NCBI RefSeq assembly: GCF_030730865.1
Contig: NZ_JAVALZ010000001.1
Location: 992,001 to 1,056,000, forward strand
Reading direction: 5' to 3'
Length of the DNA stretch: 64,000 nt
DNA from: Uliginosibacterium sp. 31-16
GTDB taxonomy: Bacteria > Pseudomonadota > Gammaproteobacteria > Burkholderiales > Rhodocyclaceae
Positions 1 to 8,524 of the stretch are shown in pieces. Positions within the stretch are counted from its first letter, which is position 1; the number at the start of each line of letters is the position of its first letter. Below the pieces are notes generated by a model. The model searched no databases. It saw only the letters and a list, made by a program, of their open reading frames with translations, and was not told the DNA's origin. The position numbers and the translations under genes are program-made.

Positions 1-588
1 GTACATGGTGCTGGTGACGACCGCCTTGATGCGCTTGTCCACCGCCGTGGCATTCAAAGCCATGCCACCCCAGCCACAAATTCCGATGATGCCGATGCGC
101 TCACGATCCACCGCCGCATGCAGCCCGAGGAAGTCCACGGCAGCACTGAAGTCTTCGGTGTTGATGTCGGGTGAGGCGACATTGCGCGGCTCACCGCCGC
201 TCTCGCCGGTGTAGGAGGCATCGAAGGCCAGCGTGGCAAAGCCGCGCTCGGCCAGGGTCTGCGCGTACAGGCCGGAAGACTGCTCCTTCACCGCGCCGAA
301 CGGGCCGCCCACCGCCAGTGCGGGCAGTGGCTTGTTGCCGCGATCTCTGGGCAGGTAGAGGTCAGCCGCCAGCGTGATGCCGTAGCGGTTCCTGAAAGTG
401 ACTTTCTGATGATCGACCTTGCTGCTCTTCGGGAAGGTCTTGTCCCATTCCTGCGTAAGTTTCATGGCGTTCTCCTGTTTGACAACGGGAGTGCCCTGAG
501 CAAGCGCCGGCGGGACGCTGACGAACAGGGCCGCGCAAGCCAGGGCGGCGCTCTGCAGGAATTTCTTGCGTGAAATCAGGGTGTTCAT
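1..588 (-). CDS. Exported alpha/beta hydrolase (dienelactone-hydrolase/YcjY-like), 3' end cut by window edge
   Basis: An open frame reads leftward from an ATG at 588 and is still open at base 1, giving 196 codons of a longer gene. The N-terminus (MNTLISRKKFLQ followed by a hydrophobic stretch and ALA-QG) is a signal peptide. The RK-x-FLQ pattern is Tat-like but lacks the second arginine, so Sec export is equally possible. The mature part contains FRNRYGITLAADLYLP, VGGPFGAVKEQ and GICGWGGMA. The last is a nucleophile elbow with Cys in the G-x-C-x-G position, as in dienelactone-hydrolase-like proteins of the YcjY group. An internal ATG (MKLTQEWDK, near 466) matches where unexported homologues often begin, so a cytoplasmic form is possible. 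Substrate unknown. Catalytic Asp and His would lie outside the window. Confidence 0.75.
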   Translation of the reverse strand, partial: MNTLISRKKFLQSAALACAALFVSVPPALAQGTPVVKQENAMKLTQEWDKTFPKSSKVDHQKVTFRNRYGITLAADLYLPRDRGNKPLPALAVGGPFGAVKEQSSGLYAQTLAERGFATLAFDASYTGESGGEPRNVASPDINTEDFSAAVDFLGLHAAVDRERIGIIGICGWGGMALNATAVDKRIKAVVTSTMY

Positions 589-800
589 GGGCAATTTCTC
601 CGTGATCGGGGGCGTGCATGCCCGGCGCCGCGCCGGCTGGATTGCGGCGTCTGGGGCGCTGAAAGCATGGAGAAAGTCTAGGCAGCCACGCGGGCTTGCC
701 GGTATCACGGTCCAGCGGATTTCTTGCCTGATCCTGCGGCGCCACGCAAACACATGGCGTGTGCTACGCATGTCATTCGTGTAGTGGCCTCGGCGGGCCA

Positions 801-829
801 GCGAGTTCAGCAGAGCTTGCTGAACTCGC
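801..829. terminator. Perfect 12-bp hairpin 3' of the OsmC-YcaO gene
   Basis: GCGAGTTCAGCA at 801-812 pairs perfectly with TGCTGAACTCGC at 818-829 around a 5-nt loop. It lies 24 bp beyond the stop of the minus-strand gene ending at 854. There is no U-tract on the minus side, so it may be a 3'-end stabilising or Rho-linked structure rather than a classical intrinsic terminator. The rest of 589-800 shows no gene. Confidence 0.4.
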
Positions 830-853
830 GAGACGCGGTTTTCTCAGACCGGA

Positions 854-3061
854 TCAATCGCCGGATGCAGCCGCCACCCTGGCTCGCGCCGCGTGGAGTT
901 TCCTGTAGCTGTCGATCAGGCGCTGGTGCCGGTCGAGCCCTTCGAGTTTCATGCTCGTTGGCGTCAAACCGAAGAAGCGTACGCTGCCGTCCACCGAGCC
1001 CATTGCCGCATCCATGCGCGGGTTGCCGAACATGCGGCGGAAGCTGGCTTCGTAATCGGCCAGTTCCAGCTCGTCGTCCAGCAGCACCTCCAGCACCACA
1101 TTCAGGGCTTGGTAGAACAAGCCGCGTTCGACGGTGTTTTCGTTGTACTGCAACCAGGCTTCCACCAATTCCTTGGCCTCTTCAAACTGCCGCAAGGCAA
1201 GCTGGATCAGCAGCTTCAATTCCAGAATCGTGAGCTGGCCCCAGTCGGTGTTTTCGTCGAATTCGACGCCGATCAGGCTGATGATGTCGGTGTAATTATC
1301 CAGCTCGCTGTCTTCCAGCCGCTCCAGCAGGGCTTCGAGCGCGGCATCGTCGAGGCGGTGCAGGTTCAGGATGTCTTCACGGAAGGCCAGCGCCTTGTTG
1401 GTGTTGTCCCAGATCAGATCCTCCAGCGGATAGATTTCCGAGTAACCCGGCACCAGGATGCGGCAGGCGGTGGCGCCGAGCTGGTCATACACGGCCATGT
1501 ACACTTCCTTGCCCATGCCTTCGAGGATGCCGAACAGGGTCGCGGCCTCCTCGGCATTGGAGTTTTCACCTTTGCCGGAGAAATCCCATTCGACGAATGC
1601 ATGATCCGTCCTGGCGCTGAAGAAACGCCAGGACACCACGCCGCTGGAGTCGATGAAGTGCTCGACGAAGTTGTTCGGCTCGGTCACCGCGTTGCTCTCG
1701 AAGGTGGGCCGCGGCAGATCGTTCAGACCCTCGAAGCTGCGCCCCTGCAGCAATTCCGTCAGGCTGCGCTCCAGCGCCACTTCGAAGCTCGGGTGGGCGC
1801 CGAAGGATGCGAAGACGCCGCCGGTGCGCGGGTTCATCAGGGTCACGCACATCACCGGGAACACCCCGCCCAGCGAGGCATCCTTCACCAGCACCGGGAA
1901 ACCCTGCTCTTCCAGCCCCTGAATGCCGGCCAGGATACCGGGATATTTTGCCAGCACCTCCTGCGGCACATCCGGCAGGGCGATCTCGCCTTCAAGGATT
2001 TCGCGTTTCACGGCGCGCTCGAAAATTTCCGACAGGCATTGCACCTGCGCTTCGGCCAGCGTATTGCCGGCGCTCATGCCATTGCTGAGGAACAGGTTGT
2101 CGATCAGGTTGGTCGGGAAGTACACCACTTCGCCGTCCGACTGGCGCACATACGGCAGCGCGCAGATGCCGCGCTCGATATTGCCGGAGTTGGTGTCGTA
2201 AAGATGCGAGCCACGCAGTTCGCCATCAGCGTTGTAGATCGCGAGGCAGTAGTCATCCAGCATGCCTTTCGGCAGCGCATCGCGGCGCCCCGGCTTGAAC
2301 CAGCGCTCGTCCGGGTAATGCACGAAGGGCGCGTTGGCGATCTCCTCGCCCCAGAACTGATCGTTGTAGAAGTGATTGCAGTTCATCCGCTCGATGAATT
2401 CGCCCAGCGCCGACGCCAGCGCACTTTCCTTGCTCGCACCCTTGCCATTGGTGAAGCACATCGGCGAGTGCGCGTCGCGGATATGCAATGACCAGACGTT
2501 GGGCACGATATTACGCCAGGAGGCGATCTCGATCTTCATGCCCAGCTTCGCCAGCACACCCGACATGTTGGCGATGGTCTCCTCCAGCGGCAGATCCTTT
2601 CCGAGGATCCGGGTACTTGAGTCAGAGGCCAGATTCGGCAGCAACAGCGCCTGCGCATCGGCGTCGAGATTCTCCACCTCCTCGATCACGAAGTCGGGCC
2701 CGGTCTGCACCACCCGTTTCACCGTGCAACGCTCGATGGAACGGAGAATGCCCTGCCGGTCCTTGGCGGAGAGATCCGCCGGCAGCTCGATCTGGATCTT
2801 GAAGATCTGCTTGTAACGGTCGTGCGGGTCGACCATGTTGTTGTGCGACAGACGGATGTTCTCGGTGGAGATATTGCGCGTGTCGCAGTACAGCTTCACG
2901 AAGTAAGCCGCACACAGGGCCGATGAGGCCAGAAAGTAATCGAAGGGGCCCGGTGCCGAGCCGTCACCCTTGTAGCGGATGGGCTGATCGGCGATGACCG
3001 TGAAGTCGTCAAACTTCGCCTCGAGACGAAGCTTGTCGAGAAAATTGACCTTGATTTCCAT
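854..3061 (-). CDS. OsmC domain / YcaO domain fusion protein
   Basis: 735 residues from the ATG at 3061 (MEIKVNFLDK), preceded by GGAA about 11 bp upstream. An upstream in-frame extension has no ATG. Residues 1 to about 140 form an OsmC/Ohr-like domain with both family cysteines in place (SSALCAAYF and IERCTVKRV). The remainder is a YcaO domain (FTNGKGASKESALASALGE, FIERMNCNHF; ATP-binding acidic residues typical of YcaO) plus the C-terminal TPR-like helical region of E. coli YcaO (WGQLTILELKLLIQLALRQF). E. coli YcaO is linked genetically to RimO-dependent beta-methylthiolation of ribosomal protein S12. No RiPP precursor, cyclodehydratase partner or peptidase sits nearby, so a peptide-modifying role is not supported. 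The OsmC part suggests thiol/peroxide chemistry, which is inference. This two-domain architecture is known in gammaproteobacteria. Confidence 0.88.
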   Translation of the reverse strand: MEIKVNFLDKLRLEAKFDDFTVIADQPIRYKGDGSAPGPFDYFLASSALCAAYFVKLYCDTRNISTENIRLSHNNMVDPHDRYKQIFKIQIELPADLSAKDRQGILRSIERCTVKRVVQTGPDFVIEEVENLDADAQALLLPNLASDSSTRILGKDLPLEETIANMSGVLAKLGMKIEIASWRNIVPNVWSLHIRDAHSPMCFTNGKGASKESALASALGEFIERMNCNHFYNDQFWGEEIANAPFVHYPDERWFKPGRRDALPKGMLDDYCLAIYNADGELRGSHLYDTNSGNIERGICALPYVRQSDGEVVYFPTNLIDNLFLSNGMSAGNTLAEAQVQCLSEIFERAVKREILEGEIALPDVPQEVLAKYPGILAGIQGLEEQGFPVLVKDASLGGVFPVMCVTLMNPRTGGVFASFGAHPSFEVALERSLTELLQGRSFEGLNDLPRPTFESNAVTEPNNFVEHFIDSSGVVSWRFFSARTDHAFVEWDFSGKGENSNAEEAATLFGILEGMGKEVYMAVYDQLGATACRILVPGYSEIYPLEDLIWDNTNKALAFREDILNLHRLDDAALEALLERLEDSELDNYTDIISLIGVEFDENTDWGQLTILELKLLIQLALRQFEEAKELVEAWLQYNENTVERGLFYQALNVVLEVLLDDELELADYEASFRRMFGNPRMDAAMGSVDGSVRFFGLTPTSMKLEGLDRHQRLIDSYRKLHAARARVAAASGD

Positions 3062-3182
3062 GTGGGAATTCCGCAATAACGTTCAAAAACAGATTGGCCG
3101 CTATTGTCAGGCTTTCCCCGGAGAAAAACCGTACTTCTGAACGTTCCGGCTTTCCGTGACTGGAGGCGCTCCCGGGGCACCG

Positions 3183-3653
3183 CTACTCCGCGCGCTCGAT
3201 CAGCACCGGCTGTTTGCCCGGCGACCGGAGCACGTCGACGCCGGATTCAATCCGCCCCAGGCTCACCAGCCCGCTGGAATAACGAAAGCCTTTGTGGAAC
3301 AGCGCAAGGTTGCCCCATGGCGCGTACCAGGTGATGTCGCCCGCCGAGGGGGCGAAGCCTTCTGGCGCGCCGGTGCTGCTGAGCTTGCGCGGGAGATAGG
3401 CGATTTTCTCCGTCGCGGCATAGTCTTCCAGCGTGAGACGAAGCGGCAGCATGGCGTAGAAGTCGCGCGCACTGGCGTTGTCGTCGAGCGTTGCGGGCAG
3501 GACCTTGTCCTTGATGATCAGGCGGATTTTCATCGTGCGTGTGCTCTGCTCGGACGTTGCGGGAGATTGTGCCGGGGCGACGGAAAGTGTCGCGGCCAGC
3601 AGTGCGATGCTGAGAACCATAAGTTGAAGTCGACGGCGGGCAGGCATGACCAT
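3183..3653 (-). CDS. Exported cyclophilin-like fold protein
   Basis: 156 residues from the ATG at 3653 (MVMPARRR), with GAGAG just upstream. A second ATG at 3647 is also possible. The N-terminus has arginines, a hydrophobic helix and an APAQS cleavage region, indicating export. The mature domain (MKIRLIIKDKVLPATLDDN, ARDFYAMLPLRLTLEDYA, PSAGDITWYAPWGNLALF) matches the cyclophilin-like family of small beta-barrel proteins, which lack proven isomerase activity. It lies 31 bp downstream of, and on the same strand as, an AraC regulator gene, so the two are likely co-transcribed. The function of the family is unknown. Confidence 0.72.
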   Translation of the reverse strand: MVMPARRRLQLMVLSIALLAATLSVAPAQSPATSEQSTRTMKIRLIIKDKVLPATLDDNASARDFYAMLPLRLTLEDYAATEKIAYLPRKLSSTGAPEGFAPSAGDITWYAPWGNLALFHKGFRYSSGLVSLGRIESGVDVLRSPGKQPVLIERAE

Positions 3654-3684
3654 CACGCTCTCTCGCTTGCAGGAGTCGCCTTCA

Positions 3685-4647
3685 TCAGGCCAGGGCAGCG
3701 GATGCGGAGGCGCTCCGGGAATGGCCCTGACGCAGCCCTTCGATATCCCGTCTGGGCGGTGCGCCAAACAGGCGGCTGTACTCGCGGCTAAACTGCGAGG
3801 GGCTTTCATAGCCGACCTGGAACGCCGCGCTCGCTGCGTCCAGCTGCTCGTTGAGCATCAGTCGCCGCGCTTCGTTGAGGCGCAGCCATTTCTGGTATTG
3901 CAGCGGGCTCATTGCTGTCAGCTGGCGGAAATGGGCATGCAGGGTCGAACTGCTCATCTGCACCCGTGCGGCCAGATCATTGATGCGCAATGGCTCGGTG
4001 TAATTCGTTTTCAGCCAGTCGACTGCCTTGGCAATGCGCTGACTCTGGCTGCCTGCAGAGACGATCTGCCACAGGCGGGCAGCCTGATCGCTCATCAGCA
4101 GGCGGAAGTGGATCTCGCGCTGGATCAGCGGCGCAAGTACGGGAATGGTGGCAGGCTCGTCGAGCAGATCCAGCAAGCGCTTGAGCGGATCGAGCAAGAG
4201 CAGGGTCAGCGTCCCGATGGCCACGCTGCGATCGGCGGGGCGTTCGTCGGGTGGCACCAGGCCACCCTGCGCGATCAGCTCGGCCATGATGCGCAGATCC
4301 AGTTTCAGCACGAGGCCGACGCAAGGCTTCCCGGGGCTGGCCTCGATGACCTGCGAGCTGGCGGGCAAATCGATGGAATTGATCAGGAAGTGATCCGGAT
4401 CGTAGGGATAGGCTTCCTCGCCCACCAGCATCTGCTTTGCGCCTTGCGCCACCAGCACCACGCTGGGTTCCACCATGCAGGCGCAAGGCCGGGTGATCTG
4501 TTCGCGCCGGAAAAAAAGCAGGCCCGGAATCTCCGTTTCACGATCCTCCTCGCCCTGCGTGCGTTGCGCAATCGCATTCGCCAGAGCGGCCTGCAAGACG
4601 TTCTGCTGCGCCCGTGCTGCGCTTGCGTGAATCGGCGGGGAAGCCAT
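3685..4647 (-). CDS. AraC-family transcriptional regulator
   Basis: 320 residues with a strong AAGGAGA ribosome site before the ATG at 4647. Residues about 20-190 form the AraC N-terminal domain seen in many short AraC regulators (PGLLFFRREQ, CACMVEPSVVLVAQGAKQM, PYDPDHFLINSIDLPAS). Residues about 205-300 are a double helix-turn-helix (DLAARVQMSSSTLHAHFRQL; AASAAFQVGYESPSQFSREY) ending in the AraC signature FGAPPRRDI. The gene precedes the cyclophilin-like gene on the same strand, which may be its target, or its target may be elsewhere. The ligand is not predictable. Confidence 0.88.
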   Translation of the reverse strand: MASPPIHASAARAQQNVLQAALANAIAQRTQGEEDRETEIPGLLFFRREQITRPCACMVEPSVVLVAQGAKQMLVGEEAYPYDPDHFLINSIDLPASSQVIEASPGKPCVGLVLKLDLRIMAELIAQGGLVPPDERPADRSVAIGTLTLLLLDPLKRLLDLLDEPATIPVLAPLIQREIHFRLLMSDQAARLWQIVSAGSQSQRIAKAVDWLKTNYTEPLRINDLAARVQMSSSTLHAHFRQLTAMSPLQYQKWLRLNEARRLMLNEQLDAASAAFQVGYESPSQFSREYSRLFGAPPRRDIEGLRQGHSRSASASAALA

Positions 4648-4790
4648 GCCGGTCTCCTTTCCTGTCCTGTCCGTGATCTTTCAAAGCTAGCCCAAGTCTG
4701 GCAGACACACGCCATGAAAACCGCCGGCCAGGAGAATCAGGCAAGAAAGGCGCAGGAATGTGCATGCCGGCATGGTCTGGCCGACGCCAC

Positions 4791-5702
4791 TCAGCCCGCC
4801 TCGGCCAACCTCGCGCTGATGAGCTCCGCCAGCCAGCGCATGAATACCTGCACGCGGCGCGGCAGGTGGCGACGATTGGCGTAAAGCAGGGTGATGGGCA
4901 TGGGCGGAGCGCTGAACTCCGGGAGGATCTCGATCAGCCGCCCGGCTTCGAGGTGGCCGCGCATGCCCGCACGTGGCACCTGGATGATGCCCAGTCCGGC
5001 AAGGCAGGCACCTTCGTAGGCGAAGGTGGCGTTGACGGTGAGTACGGCAGGCATCGGCAGGCTGTGCAGGACACCATCCGCGTCCACATGCTCGAAGCCG
5101 CCGGGGCGGCCGCCCAGGGTCGGCATGTAATGGATCAGACGGTGCGCGGCCAGATCACCGAGCGTGTGCGGCGTGCCATGCTGCGCAAGGTAGGCCGGGC
5201 TGGCGCAATTGACCATGTTGTAGCTGCCGATGGGCCGGGCAATCAGGCTGGAATCGACCAGGCTGCCAACGCGCAGCACGCAGTCAAAGCCCTCGCGCAC
5301 GAGGTCGACCCGGCGGTCGGTTGAAGACAGCTCCACCTCCAGCCCGGGATGCGCGTCCAGAAAACCCGGCAGCTGCGGAATCACCAGATCGCGCGCGATG
5401 GCCTGCGGCATGTCCACACGCAGGCGGCCACGCAGCTCCGCAGGCCCGGCGTGGAAAAGGCCTTGCAGCTCCTCCATGTCCGCCAGCATGTCGCGACTGC
5501 GTTCGTAGAAGACCTGGCCATCCTGCGTCATCTGCACGCGCCGGGTGGTCCGGTGCAGCAGGCGGGTGCCAAGCTGGTTTTCGAGCTGTTGCACGGCGGC
5601 GGAAACGCTGGCCTTGGGCAGACCGAGCTGCTCGGCCGTGGCGGTGAAGCTGGCAAGTTCGGCCACGCGGACATAGATGCGCATGGCGTCGAGCTGGTTC
5701 AT
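4791..5702 (-). CDS. LysR-family transcriptional regulator
   Basis: 303 residues from the ATG at 5702 (MNQLDAMRIYVRVAELASF), preceded by GGAGC. Residues 1-60 are the winged helix-turn-helix (FTATAEQLGLPKASVSAAVQ, LENQLGTRLLHRTTRRVQMT). Residues about 90-290 are the effector-binding domain of the CrgA-like subgroup (GRLRVDMPQAIARDLVIPQL, VLRVGSLVDSSLIARPIG). It is transcribed divergently from the SDR gene at 5835, with a T-N11-A palindrome between them at 5728-5750. It most likely controls that oxidoreductase and itself. The inducer is unknown. Confidence 0.9.
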   Translation of the reverse strand: MNQLDAMRIYVRVAELASFTATAEQLGLPKASVSAAVQQLENQLGTRLLHRTTRRVQMTQDGQVFYERSRDMLADMEELQGLFHAGPAELRGRLRVDMPQAIARDLVIPQLPGFLDAHPGLEVELSSTDRRVDLVREGFDCVLRVGSLVDSSLIARPIGSYNMVNCASPAYLAQHGTPHTLGDLAAHRLIHYMPTLGGRPGGFEHVDADGVLHSLPMPAVLTVNATFAYEGACLAGLGIIQVPRAGMRGHLEAGRLIEILPEFSAPPMPITLLYANRRHLPRRVQVFMRWLAELISARLAEAG

Positions 5703-5727
5703 GAGTGGCTCCGGACTATTGTTCGTT

Positions 5728-5750
5728 TTGTGTGAACAGTTTAGACACAA
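5728..5750. promoter_or_regulatory. Candidate LysR operator between divergent LysR and SDR genes
   Basis: TTGTGT-N11-ACACAA, a perfect 6-bp dyad with the T-N11-A spacing typical of LysR binding sites. It sits 26 bp upstream of the regulator start and 85 bp upstream of the SDR start. Confidence 0.55.
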
Positions 5751-5834
5751 CAGCGACGTTTATCTTGTTTATGCGCCGCAATAGACTCGCTTCACCTGCC
5801 CGGAACCACCGGGTTTTCCGACAAGGAGTCTGTC

Positions 5835-6593
5835 ATGCACAACAAGATCGCCCTCATCACCGGTGGCAGCCGTGGCCTCGGCCGCGATGCCGCACTCAAG
5901 CTCGCCGCGCGCGGCGTGGATCTGATCATCACTTATCAGCAGCAGGCGGCTGCGGCCGACGCCGTGGTGGCAGACGCCATTGCGCTGGGCGTGCGCGCCG
6001 TGGCGCTGCAACTGGACGCCGGCAACAGCGCCGGCTTTACCGATTTCGCCGCACGCGTGCAGGACGCGCTGCACACTCACTGGCAGCGCGAGCATTTCGA
6101 CTATCTGCTCAACAATGCCGGCGGCGGCCTGCACGCCAGCGTCGCGGAAACCAGCGAAGCCCAGTTCGATGAACTAGTGAGCGTGCATCTGAAGGGCGTG
6201 TTTTTCCTGACCCAGAAACTCCTGCCGCTGATCGCAGACGGCGGTCGCATCCTCAACGTGTCGTCCGGGCTGGCGCGTTTCTCGCTGCCAGGCTCCTCGG
6301 CTTACGCCATGATGAAGGGCGGCATCGAGGTGTTCACGCGCTACCTGGCCGTGGAACTGGGGCCACGCCGGATTGCGGCGAACGTGATCGCGCCCGGCGC
6401 GATTGCCACGGATTTTCGTGGCGGTGCGGTGCGCGACAATCCACAGATCAACGCGATGATTGCCGGCCAGACCGCGCTAGGACGCGTCGGCCAGCCGGAC
6501 GACATCGGCAAGGTAATGGCCTTCCTGCTCTCCGACGAGGCCGGCTGGCTCAATGGCCAGCGCGTCGAAGCCTCCGGCGGCATCCATCTCTGA
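5835..6593 (+). CDS. Short-chain dehydrogenase/reductase (SDR) family oxidoreductase
   Basis: 252 residues, with AAGGAG 8 bp before the ATG. A classical SDR of normal length. The nucleotide-binding motif TGGSRGLG is near residue 9, NNAGGG near 95, the catalytic Ser in LNVSSGLARF, and Tyr/Lys in AYAMMKGG (Y-x3-K). No acidic residue follows beta-strand 2 at the usual NAD-selecting place in an obvious way (LIITYQQQAA), which leans toward NADPH. The C-terminus (WLNGQRVEASGGIHL) is the usual SDR tail. Substrate unknown. It faces a LysR regulator across a candidate operator, so it is probably an inducible single-gene unit. Confidence 0.9.
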   Translation: MHNKIALITGGSRGLGRDAALKLAARGVDLIITYQQQAAAADAVVADAIALGVRAVALQLDAGNSAGFTDFAARVQDALHTHWQREHFDYLLNNAGGGLHASVAETSEAQFDELVSVHLKGVFFLTQKLLPLIADGGRILNVSSGLARFSLPGSSAYAMMKGGIEVFTRYLAVELGPRRIAANVIAPGAIATDFRGGAVRDNPQINAMIAGQTALGRVGQPDDIGKVMAFLLSDEAGWLNGQRVEASGGIHL

Positions 6594-6625
6594 GCGGCTT
6601 CAGGCTCTTCTTCAACAACACCTGT

Positions 6626-6759
6626 CTGGAGAGCCGCATCTGGCGTGCCTCTCCAGGCAGGCATCGCCAAGCGCCAGACAGCACGCGGCACTTGCCGCAT
6701 GCCTCGTAAAAACCCTTGCCAGAAGCGCGTCTTCGAGCTTCCTCTGCCTGGTGTCCGCG
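6626..6759 (-). repeat. Dispersed palindromic repeat, copy A (directly 3' of GST stop)
   Basis: The 101 bp at 6659-6759 are identical to copy B (7615-7715) at 91 positions when aligned by eye. The neighbouring hairpin 6626-6656 has 8-bp arms (CTGGAGAG / CTCTCCAG) around CGC-CAGAT-GCG (read on the minus strand). On the minus strand it begins immediately after the GST stop codon. Confidence 0.75.
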
Positions 6760-7449
6760 TCAGGAAACGGCTTGGGGCGCGTTGGCGTGATGAGACGAAG
6801 GGTCAGCAGGCGGATCCGCGAATAGACCCCCAAGCCATCCGATCGCCAGCGCTTTTTGCGCGGCCGGCAGAGCGCGGACACGCTCGCGATGTGCGATGAG
6901 TTTGGGATAGGCGGAAGGGTCGACACCATCCCCCTCCAGCCATTGCGCCACGGTAAACAGGTAGAAGTCGCTGATGCCCGGTCGGTCGCCGAAAACCCAG
7001 GCATCGGGCCGCAACTGTGCTTCGATCAACGCGAAACAGGCACCAACACTCTGCGGCACCTTGCGCTGCATCGCTTCGATGGCGGCGGGATCGTCAGCCC
7101 AGCGGCTGCCACGGAAACGGTGAGCATGCGCCACATGCAGCGTCGAGCAGATATAGCTGTTGAAGGCTTGTACCTGAGCCAGCGCAAAGGGGTCGTCCAG
7201 CGGCGCCAGGCCTGCAGCGGGGTAGCTCTGCGCAATGTAGAGCAGGATGGCCGGCGTCTCGGTGAGCACGCCGCGCCCGCTTTTCAGAGCCGGTACACGG
7301 CCATTGGGATTGAGTGCCAGAAAGTCCGGGCTGCGCTGCTCGTTGCGCGATAAATCGACTTTGTGGACCGTGTAATCGGCACCCGCGTATTCCAGGGCAA
7401 TCAGCGAAGCCAGCGAGCAGGTGCCGGGGCAATGAAAGAGTGTGTACAT
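6760..7449 (-). CDS. Glutathione S-transferase family protein
   Basis: 229 residues from the ATG at 7449. The N-terminal thioredoxin-like domain starts MYTLFHCPGTCSLA and carries the cis-proline and SNAIL-like segments NPNGRVPAL and LTETPAILLYIA. The C-terminal helical domain includes FGDRPGISDFYLFTVAQWL, the N-capping/hydrophobic staple region typical of GSTs. Cys near positions 7 and 11 suggest a beta- or zeta-like bacterial GST acting on electrophiles. The tail after residue 210 (PPADPSSHHANAPQ) is an unstructured extension. It lies downstream of leuE on the same strand, but 270 bp including a repeat copy separate them, so it probably has its own promoter. Confidence 0.88.
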   Translation of the reverse strand: MYTLFHCPGTCSLASLIALEYAGADYTVHKVDLSRNEQRSPDFLALNPNGRVPALKSGRGVLTETPAILLYIAQSYPAAGLAPLDDPFALAQVQAFNSYICSTLHVAHAHRFRGSRWADDPAAIEAMQRKVPQSVGACFALIEAQLRPDAWVFGDRPGISDFYLFTVAQWLEGDGVDPSAYPKLIAHRERVRALPAAQKALAIGWLGGLFADPPADPSSHHANAPQAVS

Positions 7450-7580
7450 GGGGGTTCCTCATCGGCGATTGGCGGGACGAAACATCGTGCCACGCATGCC
7501 CCCACCCGTCCAAACATTCGTGGGTCCGGCGCTGTTGTATCGCCCGATCCCGTTTCAACCAATGCCTTGCCGCGTGCATG

Positions 7581-7719
7581 CCTGCAGCGCCGCATCTGAC
7601 GGACTTCTTCAAACAGGCATCGCCAGGCGCAAGGCAGCACGCGGCGCTTGCCGCATGCCTCCTTAAAACCCTTGCCAGAAGCGCGTCTTCGCGCCCCCTC
7701 TGCCTGGTGCCCGCGCGGC
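7581..7719 (-). repeat. Dispersed palindromic repeat, copy B (directly 3' of leuE stop)
   Basis: Positions 7615-7715 match copy A at 91 of 101 positions (counted by eye). The leftward part, read on the minus strand, contains GAAGAAGTCCGTCAGATGCG, which is the shared hairpin of the family (CCGT-CAGAT-GCGG with a G-T wobble). A second hairpin, AGGCA/TGCCT enclosing GCGGC-AAGC-GCCGC, lies near 7636-7666. It starts within 4 bp of the leuE stop. Confidence 0.75.
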
Positions 7720-8364
7720 TCAGCCCAGGCTGGCGGTCGCCAGCTTCACACCGAAACCCAGAAACACCCCGCCCACGCTGGCCGTACCCGCTGCTGCCAG
7801 ACGCTTACGGCGGCGGAACTGGCTAGCCAGATACGCGCCGCCGAAGATCAGCGCGGAGAGATAGAGCGCGCTGAGGACCTGCAGGATCACGCCGAGGATC
7901 AGGAAGGCCAGCGCCGGCTGCGCGGCCTGCGGATCGACGAACTGGATGAAGAAGGAGATGAAGAACAGGATGGCCTTCGGATTCATCAGGCTGATGATCA
8001 GCGCGCGGCGGAACGGTCTGGACGCTTCTTCCGCCTGTCCGCCGGCGGCCCCCGCCTTGCCGCGCCAGTTCGCCAGCGCCTGGCGCAGCAGGCCCAAGCC
8101 GACCCAGCCGAGATAGGCCGCGCCGACGTATTTCACGAGCATGAACAGCGCCGGATGCGTCTTGAGCAGCGAGGCCGCGCCGGCGGCGGAGAAAATCATC
8201 AGCACGGTATCGCCAAGAAACACCCCACAGGCGCCGCGATAGCCTGCCTTCACCCCCTCGCGCGAGGCCACGGCCATCACGTACAACGAATTCGGCCCCG
8301 GCAGCAGCACGATGAAGAGCGCGCCGAGCGCGTAAGTCCAGATATCAGTCACGCCGTAAAACAT
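7720..8364 (-). CDS. leuE: LeuE-type amino-acid exporter (LysE/RhtB family)
   Basis: 214 residues, the usual length for RhtB/LysE exporters, with about six hydrophobic segments. The N-terminus (VTDIWTYALGALFIVLLPGPNSLYVM) and ACGVFLGDTVLM, RALIISLMNPKAILFFISFF and VGGVFLGFGVKLAT align by eye with E. coli LeuE (YeaS), the leucine efflux protein. The LLPGPN and NPKAILFF motifs are the family signatures. It is divergent from the Nudix gene at 8525. Leucine specificity is inferred from resemblance; other hydrophobic amino acids are possible. Confidence 0.88.
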   Translation of the reverse strand: MFYGVTDIWTYALGALFIVLLPGPNSLYVMAVASREGVKAGYRGACGVFLGDTVLMIFSAAGAASLLKTHPALFMLVKYVGAAYLGWVGLGLLRQALANWRGKAGAAGGQAEEASRPFRRALIISLMNPKAILFFISFFIQFVDPQAAQPALAFLILGVILQVLSALYLSALIFGGAYLASQFRRRKRLAAAGTASVGGVFLGFGVKLATASLG

Positions 8365-8524
8365 GGGTCAGGCACCTGTGCAGGCAGAATCGAACTGAAA
8401 GTCTACGCCTTTGCCCGCCTCAAGGCAGCAGGCACGATCCGCTCGAACATCGGATTCCGCTCCCTGCGGGCCGCGCCTGCGGGATATGCTGTCGGCTGTA
8501 TTGATCCGATGCGGCAGCAAAATC

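Noticed and set aside
893-2491. Long plus-strand open frame of 532 codons opposite the OsmC-YcaO gene
   Set aside because: It is the antisense shadow of a clear YcaO gene; composition is Gln/His/Val-rich nonsense with no domain.
854-3061. YcaO as part of a RiPP (thiazole/oxazole or thioamide) biosynthetic cluster
   Set aside because: No precursor peptide, cyclodehydratase partner, TfuA, dehydrogenase or exporter specific for a RiPP is adjacent; the OsmC fusion and helical C-terminus fit the housekeeping YcaO type.
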